From the NCBI RefSeq assembly GCF_002412165.1, contig NZ_NXIA01000002.1, positions 310,001-374,000 on the forward strand: a stretch of 64,000 nucleotides of DNA, given 5' to 3'. The notes below the pieces were generated by a model. It worked only from the letters and a program-made list of their open reading frames with translations, searched no databases and was not told the DNA's origin. The translations under genes were made by a program, and so were the position numbers. Below, one piece after another: positions 26,349 through 35,654 of the stretch. This DNA comes from Curtobacterium sp. 'Ferrero' (GTDB lineage: Bacteria; Actinomycetota; Actinomycetes; Actinomycetales; Microbacteriaceae). Numbering within the stretch: position 1 is the first letter of the stretch; each line of letters opens with the position of its first letter.

Positions 26349-27574
26349 TCGAGCTCCTCGATCGAGGGCTTCGCGTAGACGGTGCCCACCGCGTCGCCGA
26401 ACGAGGGCACCTCGAACGAGTCGCACTCCGGCAGGTCGTGGAGGTGCCGTCCCGCGGAGTCCATCATCGACACGTTGATGAAGTACTTGCCGGTGCCGAA
26501 GTTCGTGTCGGTGATCCGGAGGCGGAGCTTCCGCCGGCCGTGCAGGGGTTCGAGGTGGACGCCCATGATGCCGGTCGTGGTGCCGTAGACGACCTGTCCG
26601 GCGGTGTTGTTGATCTGGACCGCGGCCTCCCAGTCGGCGACGCCGTCGAGGTGCTCGAACTCCATGTCGACCACGAGGTCGTCGCCGGGCGTGACGGGGG
26701 CGCGGTGCTCCTTGCCCTCGGCGGTCACCGTGGCGCCGAGCACCGTCCCGCGGCCGACCGCGACGTCGGCGCTGAGCTCGCCGGAGCGTCGTTCCTCGAG
26801 CACGTCGCGGAACTTGCTGACCGCCTGCACCGCGTCGCCGTCGTGCAGGACCTTGCCCTTGTTGAGGAGGACGACGCGGTCGCACATCTCCTGCACCTGG
26901 CTGAGCGAGTGCGTCACGATGATGATCGTCTTGCCCTGCTCCTGGAACGAGCGGATGCGGTCGAGGCACTTGCGCTGGAACGCCTCGTCGCCGACCGCCA
27001 GGACCTCGTCGACCAGCAGGACGTCCGGGTCGGTGTGCACGGCCACCGCGAAGGCGAGACGCACGTACATGCCGGAGCTGTAGAACTTCACCTGGGTGTC
27101 GATGAAGTCGCCGATGCCGGAGAACGCGAGGATGTCGTCGAACCGCTCGTCGGTCTCGCGTCGGCTGAGCCCGAGCAGGCTGGCGTTGAGGTAGACGTTC
27201 TCGCGGCCGGACAGGTCGGGGTGGAACCCGGCGCCGAGCTCGAGGAGCGCGGCGAGCCGGCCGCGTCGGGCGACCGTGCCGGAGGTCGGCTGGATGATCC
27301 CGCCGATCGCCTTGAGCAGGGTCGACTTGCCGGAGCCGTTCTGCCCGATGAGCCCGACCGTGGTGCCGGCCTGGATCGACACGGTGACATCGTCGAGCGC
27401 CCAGAAGTCCTGGCGGTGCTTCCGGCCGGCGCGGCCGAGGGTGACGATGCGCTCCCGGATCGTGTTGTCCTTGCGGACGGTGAAGCGCTTGCGGACGTGG
27501 TCGACGACGATGACGTCGGGCCGTTCGGTGCTCGCGGCGGTGGTCGTCGGCGTCACGGGGGTGCTGATGGCCAT
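26345..27574 (-). CDS. ABC polysaccharide exporter, ATP-binding subunit (Wzt-like)
   Basis: A 409-residue ATPase that powers export of a finished lipid-linked glycan. Walker A GLIGQNGSGKST (near residue 74), a short signature YSSGM, Walker B VLLVDEVLAVGDE and the H-loop VTHSLS are present. Residues ~265-409 form the extra C-terminal beta-sandwich of Wzt proteins (DLVVDMEFEHLDGVADW, GTGKYFINVSMMD), which in Gram-negative homologues reads the polymer's end modification. 3 bp from the permease gene. Presence of this domain suggests substrate-specific export rather than general teichoic acid export. Confidence 0.93.
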   Translation of the reverse strand: MAISTPVTPTTTAASTERPDVIVVDHVRKRFTVRKDNTIRERIVTLGRAGRKHRQDFWALDDVTVSIQAGTTVGLIGQNGSGKSTLLKAIGGIIQPTSGTVARRGRLAALLELGAGFHPDLSGRENVYLNASLLGLSRRETDERFDDILAFSGIGDFIDTQVKFYSSGMYVRLAFAVAVHTDPDVLLVDEVLAVGDEAFQRKCLDRIRSFQEQGKTIIIVTHSLSQVQEMCDRVVLLNKGKVLHDGDAVQAVSKFRDVLEERRSGELSADVAVGRGTVLGATVTAEGKEHRAPVTPGDDLVVDMEFEHLDGVADWEAAVQINNTAGQVVYGTTTGIMGVHLEPLHGRRKLRLRITDTNFGTGKYFINVSMMDSAGRHLHDLPECDSFEVPSFGDAVGTVYAKPSIEELD

Positions 27575-27577
27575 GGT

Positions 27578-28480
27578 CTAGAGCTCCTGCGCGAAGTTGC
27601 CCTGCAGGCGGGAGAAGATCCGCTGCGCCCCGAGGAGGCAGACGACGCCGATGACGAACGCGATGCCGAGCCGGGTCATGAGGTGGCCCGGGTAGACGAC
27701 GGTCGCGGGGTCGTGCAGCCAGATGGCGTTCTGCATGCCGAGGACGGACAGCGTGAGCGGATTGTTCGTGTAGAGCGTCAGGAGCCACTGCGCGTGCAGC
27801 TCCTTCAGCACCATCGAGTACGAGTACACGATCGGCGATCCCCACAGCAGCACCATGAGCCCGACGTCGATGACGAACTGCACGTCGCGCAGGTACACGT
27901 TGAGCGCGGAGAGCACGAGCCCGATCGCGGCGCCGTAGACGACGATCACCGCGAGCGACGGCACCAGGTAGACGAGCCCCTCGTGCAGCGGGAACCGGCC
28001 GAGGACCAGCGTCGCGACGAGCAGGATGACGAACTGGATGGCGTAGTTCACCAGGGCAGCGCCGACGCTCGCGAGCGGGAAGACCTCGCGCGGGACGTAG
28101 ACCTTCTTGATCAGGCCGCTGTTGCCGACGATCGAGCCGGTCGAGCCGGCGACGATCTCGCTGAAGAGCGTGTACGCGCCCAGGCCCGTGAAGACGTAGA
28201 TCGCGAAGTTGTCGATGCCGTGCGCGGCACCGAGCACCTGCCCGATCACGAAGTAGTAGATGAGGAGCTGGGTCAGCGGCCGGACGAGCGTCCAGACGAA
28301 CCCGAGCGCCGAGTCCTTGTAGCGGGCCTTGAGGTCGCGGCGCACGAGCATGCCGAGCATCTCGCGCTGCCGGAACACGTCGCGCAGTTCTCGCCAGGTC
28401 CCTCGGATCGCACTCGTCGGAGCGCCGACCACGACGAGGGGCTCCTTCGCGAGCGCCGCCATGCGGGCTTGATCGACCAT
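27578..28480 (-). CDS. ABC polysaccharide exporter, permease subunit (Wzm-like)
   Basis: A 300-residue ABC-2-type permease with six membrane spans and a cytosolic amphipathic N-terminus. LVRRDLKARYKDSALGFVWT is the conserved entry segment of Wzm/TagG permeases; GLIKKVYVPREVFPLA and YLRDVQFVIDVGLM follow. The frame is open to 28609, but the ATG at 28480 gives the family length, follows AAGAGA, and lies ~27 nt after a TATGCT-based transcription start. First gene of a five-gene operon (permease, ATPase, GT2, GT4, WbbL-like GT2). Confidence 0.93.
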   Translation of the reverse strand: MVDQARMAALAKEPLVVVGAPTSAIRGTWRELRDVFRQREMLGMLVRRDLKARYKDSALGFVWTLVRPLTQLLIYYFVIGQVLGAAHGIDNFAIYVFTGLGAYTLFSEIVAGSTGSIVGNSGLIKKVYVPREVFPLASVGAALVNYAIQFVILLVATLVLGRFPLHEGLVYLVPSLAVIVVYGAAIGLVLSALNVYLRDVQFVIDVGLMVLLWGSPIVYSYSMVLKELHAQWLLTLYTNNPLTLSVLGMQNAIWLHDPATVVYPGHLMTRLGIAFVIGVVCLLGAQRIFSRLQGNFAQEL

Positions 28481-28513
28481 GTGTCTCTTCGTTCGTGGGG
28501 GCAGGACCGGGAC

Positions 28514-28519
28514 AGCATA
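28514..28519 (-). promoter_or_regulatory. -10 box (TATGCT) of the exporter operon
   Basis: Minus-strand TATGCT lies 34 nt upstream of the Wzm start, leaving a short leader with an AAGAGA ribosome site. No other TANNNT is better placed. Confidence 0.4.
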
Positions 28520-28574
28520 CTCGGCGGGCCTGCGGGGCGGGCTGCGCACGACGGACTGGACGACAGCCGTCGCG

Positions 28575-28605
28575 CACCCCCGAGCGGGGGTGAATATCGG
28601 CGATA
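28575..28605. promoter_or_regulatory. Hairpin plus AT-rich palindrome between divergent operons
   Basis: CACCCCC GAGC GGGGGTG (28575-28592) is a perfect 7-bp hairpin; directly after it ATATCG G CGATAT (about 28594-28606) is a perfect 6-bp inverted repeat. This AT-rich island stands out in the window. GGTGAATATCG from this site recurs at 40464-40474 on the opposite strand. Candidate operator; no regulator identified. Confidence 0.4.
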
Positions 28606-28684
28606 TCAACCCTCAAGCTTCACTTTCGGGTTACCGTTGACGCAACCCGGACCCTTGTCAACATCCACAGGACGGCCCGTCAGC

Positions 28685-29293
28685 ATGCACTTCGCATCAC
28701 GGCCGATCGCTGCGTTCGCGGTGGTCGGTGCGCTCAGTCTCCTCGCGGCGGGTTGTTCCGCCGGCGGCGACGATCCCACTCCCGCTCCCACCCGTTCGGC
28801 GTCTGCGTCGTCGTCCGCCACGTCGAGCCCGTCGTCCGCGCCCTCGGGCGACGCCTCGACCCCGACCGGACAGGCCTCCGGCGGCTCGGGCTCCGGCCAA
28901 GGCGGCGACGACCAGGACCCCGGCGACTCCGACACCCCGGGTGCGTTCCCGGGCACCGGATCGACCACCCAGCCCGAGACCGACGCGGGCGAGTACCCCG
29001 CCACCGCGCTGGTCTCGTACGCCGGGTGGGACACCGGCAGCCGGACCCTGCAGGCCGGCGGCCTCGTCACCGGCACCACGGACACGTCCGGCACGTGCAC
29101 CTTCGTCGCGACGAAGGGCGGCGTGTCCCGCACCCTCACCAGCTCGGCGCAGGCCAGCGCGAGCTCGGTCAACTGCGCGCAGGTCGCGTTCCCCGCGTCC
29201 CAGGTGTCCACCGGCACCTGGTCGATCACGCTCAAGTACTCGGTCGGGTCGAAGTCGACCACGTCCGACCCGATGACGGCGGAGGTGCCGTGA
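28685..29293 (+). CDS. Small Ser/Gly-rich lipoprotein
   Basis: A 202-residue exported lipoprotein. The signal peptide ends in LSLLAAGC with the lipid-modified Cys at 24. Residues ~28-100 are low-complexity Ser/Thr/Pro then Gly/Asp/Gln, a likely wall-spanning linker. The C-terminal ~100 residues (TALVSYAGWDTGSRTLQAGG, GTCTFVATKGGV, TWSITLKYSVGS) look like a single small beta domain with one Cys pair (in GTCTF and VNCAQ). I do not recognise a named family for it. Its stop overlaps the next gene's ATG by 1 bp (TGATG), so the two are co-translated and may act together at the surface. Confidence 0.8.
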   Translation: MHFASRPIAAFAVVGALSLLAAGCSAGGDDPTPAPTRSASASSSATSSPSSAPSGDASTPTGQASGGSGSGQGGDDQDPGDSDTPGAFPGTGSTTQPETDAGEYPATALVSYAGWDTGSRTLQAGGLVTGTTDTSGTCTFVATKGGVSRTLTSSAQASASSVNCAQVAFPASQVSTGTWSITLKYSVGSKSTTSDPMTAEVP

Positions 29294-31536
29294 TGCTGTC
29301 CATCCGAAACCGCGGGCGGGGGCGTCGGCCACTGCGCTCGGCGCTCGCGCTCGTCGTCGCCGTCGCGGTCGCCGTCACCGGTCTGACGTTCGGCACCATC
29401 GCGGCCGAGCAGACCACGACCGGGTCGGCCTCGGCCGCGTCGGCCGGCGCGTTCGACCCCGGCAACATCATCAGCGACGCGAACTTCTACAACGGGTCCG
29501 CGATGAGTGCCTCCTCGGTGCAGTCGTTCCTCAACAGCGTCGCGCCGAACTGCCGCCAGGCGTCGGGAGGGCCGGCCTGCCTGAAGAACTTCTCGCAGAA
29601 CATGAGCAGCATCGCCGCCGTCTCCGGTCGCTGCTCCGCGATCGGCGGCGGGGTGAAGAGCGCCGCGACGATGATCGCCCAGGTCGGTGCGGCGTGCGGC
29701 ATCAGCCAGAAGGTGCTCCTCGTGCTGCTGCAGAAGGAGCAGGGCATCGTCACGACGAGCTCGCCGACGAGCTACATGTACCTGCACGCCACCGGCTTCG
29801 CGTGCCCGGACACCGCCCCGTGCGACCCGGCGTACTTCGGGTTCGGCCAGCAGGTGTACGCCGCGGCGCTCCAGTTCAAGCGCTACCAGGCCTCGCCGAC
29901 CTACTGGGCGTACCAGGCCGGTCGCAACAACTCGATCCTGTACAACCCGAACGCGTCCTGCGGACGGAAGACCGTCTACATCCAGAACCAGGCGACGGCC
30001 GGGCTGTACATCTACACGCCGTACGTCCCGAACACCGCCGCGATGAACAACCTGTACGGCACGGGTGACAGCTGCTCCGCGTACGGCAACCGCAACTTCT
30101 GGCGGATGTACACCGACTGGTTCGGATCGCCGACCGGAGGCTCGTCGCCGTACGGCAACGTCGACTCCGTCACCGCGGCCTCGACGAACGTCACCGTCAC
30201 CGGCTGGGCGGTCGACCCCGACACCACGAACCCGCTCCGCGTGGCGTTCTACGTCGACGGCGTCGGCAAGCGCACCGTCACGGCGGACCAGTCCCGCTCC
30301 GACCTCGCCGGCAGCCTCGGCTCGAACAACACGAACCACGGCTTCTCCGCGGTGCTCTCCGACATCGCGATCGGGAGCCACTCGGTGTGCACCTTCGCGA
30401 TCAACCAGGGTGCGGGGGCGAACTCGTTGCTCGGCTGCAACTCGGTCACGGTGGCGAGCGCGCCGCCGAAGGGCGTCCTGGACACGGTGCAGGGCGGCTC
30501 GGAGACGATCAAGGTCTCCGGGTGGGTGCTCGACCCCGACTCGTCGACGCCGGCGTGGTACAAGGTCCAGGTCGACGGTGTCGGCGCGATCTCCGCGAAC
30601 ACCGACCAGACGCGGTCCGACGTCGCCCGGGTCTACCCCGGCGTCGGTCAGGTCCTCGGGTTCACGAAGACGATCACGAACGTCACGCCCGGTCCGCGCA
30701 CCGTCTCGCTGTGGACGCAGGACAAGCCGGGCTCGGTGTGGAAGAAGGTCGCCGAGAAGTCGACGACCGTGACCGCGCCGACGACCGGGTCGACCGGCAA
30801 GAAGGGCGCCGTGTACGGGCACTTCGACGGCGTGACGGGGAGCACGAACGCCGTCTCGATCCGGGGCTGGGCCATCGACCCGGACGTGTACGACGCGGTG
30901 CGGTACAAGGTGCACATCGACGGCGTCGGCGCACAGGCCGGCGTGGCGAACGGGACCCGGACCGACGTCGAGCGGGTGCACCCCGGGTGGGGCTCGGACG
31001 TCGGGCTGTCGACGACGGTGACCGGTGTCGCGGCCGGCAAGCACACCGTCACGGTCTGGTACCAGGACCGGCCGAGCGGCACCTACCGCTCGTTCGGGAC
31101 GAAGTCGGTCACGGTGTCCGGGAAGACCACGAGCGGGTCCACCACGAAGCCGTCGACCACGAAGCCGACGGAGAGCACCCCGACGCCGAGCGCCACCCCG
31201 AAGCCGACCACGTCCTCGGGACCGGTGAAGGGTCGGTTCGACACGGCGACGGGCGGCACCGGCACCATCCGGGTGACGGGCTGGGCGATCGACCCGGACA
31301 CGCAGTCGCCGGTGCGGTACAAGCTGCACCTGGACGGCAAGGGCGCGGCAGCGGGCACCGCGAACGGGACCCGTTCGGACGTCGAGCGGGCCTACCCGGG
31401 CTGGGGCTCCGACGTGGGGCTCGACGCCACGCTCACCGGTGTGCCCAAGGGCACCCACACGGTGCGGGTCTGGTACCAGGACCTGCCCGGAGGTCGGTAC
31501 GTCGACTTCGGCACGAAGACCGTGACGGTCCGCTGA
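29293..31536 (+). CDS. Secreted lysozyme-like protein with four C-terminal repeats
   Basis: A 747-residue exported protein: basic N-terminus, hydrophobic signal, then a conserved domain (~45-285) with NIISDANFYNGSAMSASSVQ, CLKNF, KVLLVLLQKEQGIVTT (a Glu in a transglycosylase-like setting), YGTGDSCSAYGNRNFWRMY and paired Cys. I know this domain from many actinobacterial secreted proteins without a firm named function; muralytic activity is a guess from the LLQKEQG segment. Four repeats follow (starting about 289, 394, 510, 647), each with GWxxDPD, VDG and DV. A Thr/Pro/Ser linker separates repeats 3 and 4. ATG with GGAGG 7 nt upstream; a GTG one codon earlier is possible. Confidence 0.8.
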   Translation: MLSIRNRGRGRRPLRSALALVVAVAVAVTGLTFGTIAAEQTTTGSASAASAGAFDPGNIISDANFYNGSAMSASSVQSFLNSVAPNCRQASGGPACLKNFSQNMSSIAAVSGRCSAIGGGVKSAATMIAQVGAACGISQKVLLVLLQKEQGIVTTSSPTSYMYLHATGFACPDTAPCDPAYFGFGQQVYAAALQFKRYQASPTYWAYQAGRNNSILYNPNASCGRKTVYIQNQATAGLYIYTPYVPNTAAMNNLYGTGDSCSAYGNRNFWRMYTDWFGSPTGGSSPYGNVDSVTAASTNVTVTGWAVDPDTTNPLRVAFYVDGVGKRTVTADQSRSDLAGSLGSNNTNHGFSAVLSDIAIGSHSVCTFAINQGAGANSLLGCNSVTVASAPPKGVLDTVQGGSETIKVSGWVLDPDSSTPAWYKVQVDGVGAISANTDQTRSDVARVYPGVGQVLGFTKTITNVTPGPRTVSLWTQDKPGSVWKKVAEKSTTVTAPTTGSTGKKGAVYGHFDGVTGSTNAVSIRGWAIDPDVYDAVRYKVHIDGVGAQAGVANGTRTDVERVHPGWGSDVGLSTTVTGVAAGKHTVTVWYQDRPSGTYRSFGTKSVTVSGKTTSGSTTKPSTTKPTESTPTPSATPKPTTSSGPVKGRFDTATGGTGTIRVTGWAIDPDTQSPVRYKLHLDGKGAAAGTANGTRSDVERAYPGWGSDVGLDATLTGVPKGTHTVRVWYQDLPGGRYVDFGTKTVTVR

Positions 31537-31554
31537 CGACGGGGGCGACCCCCT

Positions 31555-31602
31555 GACGGACGGGAGGCTCTCCACCAGCTGGTGGGGAGCCTCCCGTCCG
31601 TC
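31555..31602. terminator. Strong hairpin after the lysozyme-like gene
   Basis: GACGGACGGGAGGCT (31555-31569) pairs perfectly with AGCCTCCCGTCCGTC (31588-31602), and the inner bases contain the palindrome CCACCAGCTGGTGG. It lies between convergent genes. Best-formed member of the GGACGGGAGGC hairpin family here. Confidence 0.7.
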
Positions 31603-31706
31603 GTCCGGTCACCGTGGCGGCGGTGCCGCAGACCGACACACGCGACCGCCCGCGGACGGCCCGGTGCGCTGGTCGTCGGTGCTCGCCGCAGGGGCGGCGC
31701 GCGGAC

Positions 31707-33026
31707 TCAGCCGCGACCGGAGATCCGGCGCAGCCCGCGCGCGACGCCGCCGGCGCGGTGGAGCAGCCGGTACTCGGCGCTCTGCGTCAGCGTCTCGTAG
31801 CGCTCGGCGATCGCGTCGCGCTCCGACGCGGCGCGCTCCAGCGCTGCGGCGAAGTCCGCGGCCGCCGCCTCGGACGCCTGCAGCCGTTCGTTGATGTCGT
31901 GGACGCCGGCGAGGTGCAGGTCCCGCTCGTGCTCGACGGCGAGCAGGCGGGCGCGCTCGGCGGCCGCCCACCGCAGCCACGGCGCGCGGGAGTCGCCGCG
32001 CGTCTCGGCGGCCCGGGCAGCGGCCCGGACGCTGGCCTCGAGCAGCGGCGAGACCTGCTCCGCACGCGCTGCGAAGGTGTGGCGCTCGAGCACCACGGCA
32101 CGCAGCCGTGCGACGAGGGCGTCACGGTCCGCTCGGGACGTCGCGAGCGCCCGCTCGAGCCCTGCGGCGTCCGTGAACACGGGGACCTCGCCGAGACCGA
32201 GCTCGTCGAGGCCGAGCGCGCAGTCGGTCACCGGCAGCGCCCCCGCCGCGAGCGACTCGTACAGGCGCGAGTTCAGGGTGCCGTAGGCCGCCGCGGGGGC
32301 GATGACGTCGTCGACGACGAAGGCCGCCGCCCGGTAGACGGCCGGCAGCGCCGTGTAGGGGACCGCCGGCCGGAGTTCGACGCCCTCGGTGTCCTCCACG
32401 TGGTCGACGCCCGCGGCGAACCACACGATCGGCTCGGCGGGGCGGACCTCGGCGAGCACGTCCTGCACGCGGCGACGGACGCCCCAGAAGTTCACCGTCG
32501 TCACCGCACGGTCGGTGCGCGGTCCCTCGTCCGGTCCGCGCCCGTCCGTGAACAGCTCGGCGTCGACACCGATCGGCACGACGTCGACGGGTCCGGGGTG
32601 CCGGGCGGCGAGGGCGTCCCGAGCGGCCGACGAGGACGCCCACACGGCGTCGAACTCGGTCAGCCAGGGCAGTTCCGCCCACCGTTCGGTCCAGTTCCGC
32701 ACCCAGGCGACGAGGGCGGTGCCCGTGCCGACCCTGCCGGGCACGAACGACTCGAGCATCGACACGAGCACCGTCGTGTCGTCCGGGACGTCCTCCGCCC
32801 AGCGCTCGATCGGCCACATCGCCACGCCCCAGCCGGCGTCGCGCAGCGCCCGGGCGAGGCCGAGCGCGACGAACAGGTCGCCCTTGCCCTCGTCGGGGTC
32901 GGCGGTCGAGACGGCGAACCGGACCGTGCCGCGGGGACCGGTCGTGTGCTCGCCGGCCGCGATCGCCCGGTGGTCGTCGGCGACCGGCGAGGACGCGAGG
33001 GCAGGGGAGAAGTCGGAACGGGTCAT
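31707..33026 (-). CDS. CgeB-like glycosyltransferase with C-terminal coiled coil
   Basis: A 439-residue protein. The N-terminal half starts VRFAVSTADPDEGKGDLFVA and includes WAEDVPDDTTVLVSML and the hinge VDVVPIGVDAELF; the second half has VNFWGVRRRVQDVL and YGTLNSRLYESLAAGALPVT, the donor site of CgeB-type GT-B enzymes. Residues ~340-420 are Ala/Glu/Arg-rich heptads (HERDLHLAGVHDINERLQAS) likely to form a coiled coil. Start at the ATG 33026; an in-frame ATG three codons upstream (33035) is equal. Convergent with the lysozyme-like gene, divergent from the GT2-GT4 fusion. Sugar unknown. Confidence 0.75.
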   Translation of the reverse strand: MTRSDFSPALASSPVADDHRAIAAGEHTTGPRGTVRFAVSTADPDEGKGDLFVALGLARALRDAGWGVAMWPIERWAEDVPDDTTVLVSMLESFVPGRVGTGTALVAWVRNWTERWAELPWLTEFDAVWASSSAARDALAARHPGPVDVVPIGVDAELFTDGRGPDEGPRTDRAVTTVNFWGVRRRVQDVLAEVRPAEPIVWFAAGVDHVEDTEGVELRPAVPYTALPAVYRAAAFVVDDVIAPAAAYGTLNSRLYESLAAGALPVTDCALGLDELGLGEVPVFTDAAGLERALATSRADRDALVARLRAVVLERHTFAARAEQVSPLLEASVRAAARAAETRGDSRAPWLRWAAAERARLLAVEHERDLHLAGVHDINERLQASEAAAADFAAALERAASERDAIAERYETLTQSAEYRLLHRAGGVARGLRRISGRG

Positions 33027-33083
33027 CCCGGCCATTCTGCACGACATGGGCGGACCCACAGGAGCCGCGTGCCGCGTCCCTTG

Positions 33084-33089
33084 TATGGT
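33084..33089 (+). promoter_or_regulatory. -10 box (TATGGT) for the GT2-GT4 fusion gene
   Basis: TTGTATGGT is the only TANNNT well placed ahead of the GTG at 33165; it would leave a ~70-nt leader ending in GGAGGGAA. Confidence 0.35.
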
Positions 33090-33164
33090 GTCAACGGCCG
33101 ACGGCACCCCGCGGCCGAGCCACCGAACCGCGCGCTGGGCGCGGCTGCTGCTGGAGGGAACCGC

Positions 33165-35654
33165 GTGACCGAGCGCAAGCCTGGAGTCGTGTCCGTCGTC
33201 CTCGTCAACTACAAGGGCACCGACGACACCCTGACGAGCATCGCCGAGCTCCGCAAGCAGGACTGGCCGCAGGACCGGCTCGAGGTGATCGTCGTCGAGA
33301 ACGGCTCCGGTCCGGAGCACCTCGGACGGCTGAAGGCGTCCGACCTCGACTTCACGCTCGTGGACGCGGGTGCGAACCTCGGCTTCACCGGTGGGTGCAA
33401 CCTCGGCGTGTCGAAGGCGTCCGGCGAGATCGTGGCGTTCCTGAACAACGACGCACGTCCCGATGCCGGATGGGTGCGCGAGGCGATGGCGACCTTCGCC
33501 TCCGGCGCGGACATCGGCGCCGTGGCGTCGAAGGTGCTCGACTGGGAGGGCGTCAACGTCGACTTCACCGAGGCCGCGATGACCTGGTACGGGATGGGCT
33601 ACAAGCCGTTCGCCGGGTCGCCGGACATCGGCCGCTGGGAGAGCGAGACCGACGTGCTGTTCGGCACCGGCGCCGCGATGTTCATCCGCGCGGACCTGTT
33701 CGAGCAGCTCGGCGGCTTCGACGACCGCTACTTCATGTTCTACGAGGACGTCGACCTCGGGTGGCGGCTCAACCTGCTCGGCTGGCGCTTCCGCTACCAG
33801 CCGAAGTCCGTCGCGTTCCACAAGCACCACGCCTCGATGAACAAGTTCGGGGACTTCCGCGAGACCTACCTGCTCGAGCGCAACGCCCTCTTCACGCTGT
33901 ACAAGAACCTCGGCGACGAGCAGCTCGCCGCCGCGCTGCCCGGCTCGCTCGCACTCGTGGTCCGCCGTGCGGTCGGCCGTGGGGAGCTCGACTCGACCGA
34001 GCTCGACCTCCGGAACCCGGGCGACGACAGCGTCCCGACGATCCCGGTGGCGAAGACGAGCATGGCGGGCATCTACGGCGTCGACCAGTTCGTCGAGCAG
34101 CTGCCGTCGATGACCGAGTCGCGCCGGCAGATCCAGGCGACGCGGGTCCGCAGCGACCGCGAGCTCCTGCGCCTGTTCGGCAACCGCGACGAGCCGGCGT
34201 ACCCGATCGAGAACTACCTCGCCGGCTACGACAAGATCGTGCACTCGCTCGGTGTGCTCGAGGTCGGCACCCGGCGCCGGGTCCTCATCATCACGGGCGA
34301 CGCGATCGGCGAGAAGATGGCCGGCCCCGCGATCCGTGCCACCCGGATGGCGAAGGAGCTCGCGAAGGAGCACGACGTCCGCGTCGTCAGCCTCACCCGC
34401 TCGGAGCAGATCGACCCGGCGTACGAGGTCGTCACCGTCCCGCACCGCCATCCGCGTCAGATGGTCGAGCACGAGGCCTGGGCCGACGTCATCGTCGTGC
34501 AGGGCCACGCGCTGCGGCTGTTCCCCGTCCTCGAGTCGACCCGCAAGATCCTCGTCGTGGACGTCTACGACCCGCTGCACCTCGAGCAGCTCGAACAGGG
34601 CCGCAGCGACGACGTCGACCAGTGGAACCGCCAGATCCTCGACGCCTCGGACACGCTCAACCACCAGCTCGAGCTCGGCGACTACTTCATCTGCGCGTCG
34701 GAGCGGCAGCGCATGTTCTGGCTCGGGCAACTCGCCGGCTCCGGCCGCGTGAACGCACGGACGTACTCGCGCGACCCCGACCTCCGCTCGCTCATCGGTG
34801 TCGTGCCGTTCGGCCTGTCGTCGACCCCGCCCGTGCACGACGTGCAGCGCGTCAAGGGCGTCGTGCCCGGCATCGGCAAGAACGACAAGCTCGTCGTCTG
34901 GGGCGGCGGGATCTACGACTGGTTCGACCCGCTGACCCTGGTCCGGGCGATCGGGCAGCTCGCCGCGAAGAAGCCCAGCGTGAAGCTGTTCTTCATGGGT
35001 GTGCAGCACCCGAACCCGGACGTGCCCGAGATGGACATCGTCGCGCGGGTCCGTGCCGAGGCGGACGCGCTCGGGCTGACGGGCAAGCACGTGTTCTTCA
35101 ACGAGTCGTGGATCCCCTACGAGGAGCGCGGCGCGTACCTCCTCGAGGCCGACGCCGGGGTCTCGACGCACTACGAGCACCTCGAGACCACGTTCTCGTT
35201 CCGCACCCGGATCCTCGACTACCTGTGGGCCCGGCTGCCGATCGTGACGACGGCCGGCGACTCCTTCGGCGACCTCGTCGCCGCCGAGGGGCTCGGTGTC
35301 GCCGTGCACGAGCAGGACGTCGACGGCCTGGCCGACGCGCTCGAGACCGCCCTCTTCGACAAGAAGGCCCGCGCCGAGTTCATCGGCAACGTCGACCGTG
35401 TCCGCGAGCAGTTCACCTGGGAGAACGTCCTCGCGCCGCTGGTCGAGTTCTGCCGCAACCCGATCCGAGCCGCCGACAAGACCGTCCGCGATCCGCAGAC
35501 CTCGCTCGAACCGCACCAGATGCGCGTCCGGGTGCCCGACCGCAAGAAGCTCTACGGCGTGCGGCACGACCTCGGCCGCGCGGTGCACTACCTCCGGACC
35601 GAGGGACCGCGGAGCGTCGCGGGCAAGATCAAGCGGCGGCTGCAGAACCGGTGA
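33165..35654 (+). CDS. Fused GT2 + GT4 glycosyltransferase
   Basis: An 829-residue protein with two catalytic modules. N-terminal GT2 (~1-300): VSVVLVNYKGTDDTLTSI, VVENGSGPE, GANLGFTGGCNLGVSK, FLNNDARPDAG, GTGAAMFIRADLF, FMFYEDVDLGWRL. C-terminal GT4-like (~360-790): VLIITGDAIGEKMAGPAIR, VVSLTRSEQ, VVDVYDPLHLEQ, FICASERQRMFWLGQL, KLVVWGGGIYDWFDP, FSFRTRILDYLWARLPIV. The GTG start follows GGAGGGAA by 4 nt. Its stop overlaps the next gene by 4 bp. Probably adds two successive residues, a plan seen in O-antigen and galactan enzymes; sugars unknown. Confidence 0.88.
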   Translation: MTERKPGVVSVVLVNYKGTDDTLTSIAELRKQDWPQDRLEVIVVENGSGPEHLGRLKASDLDFTLVDAGANLGFTGGCNLGVSKASGEIVAFLNNDARPDAGWVREAMATFASGADIGAVASKVLDWEGVNVDFTEAAMTWYGMGYKPFAGSPDIGRWESETDVLFGTGAAMFIRADLFEQLGGFDDRYFMFYEDVDLGWRLNLLGWRFRYQPKSVAFHKHHASMNKFGDFRETYLLERNALFTLYKNLGDEQLAAALPGSLALVVRRAVGRGELDSTELDLRNPGDDSVPTIPVAKTSMAGIYGVDQFVEQLPSMTESRRQIQATRVRSDRELLRLFGNRDEPAYPIENYLAGYDKIVHSLGVLEVGTRRRVLIITGDAIGEKMAGPAIRATRMAKELAKEHDVRVVSLTRSEQIDPAYEVVTVPHRHPRQMVEHEAWADVIVVQGHALRLFPVLESTRKILVVDVYDPLHLEQLEQGRSDDVDQWNRQILDASDTLNHQLELGDYFICASERQRMFWLGQLAGSGRVNARTYSRDPDLRSLIGVVPFGLSSTPPVHDVQRVKGVVPGIGKNDKLVVWGGGIYDWFDPLTLVRAIGQLAAKKPSVKLFFMGVQHPNPDVPEMDIVARVRAEADALGLTGKHVFFNESWIPYEERGAYLLEADAGVSTHYEHLETTFSFRTRILDYLWARLPIVTTAGDSFGDLVAAEGLGVAVHEQDVDGLADALETALFDKKARAEFIGNVDRVREQFTWENVLAPLVEFCRNPIRAADKTVRDPQTSLEPHQMRVRVPDRKKLYGVRHDLGRAVHYLRTEGPRSVAGKIKRRLQNR

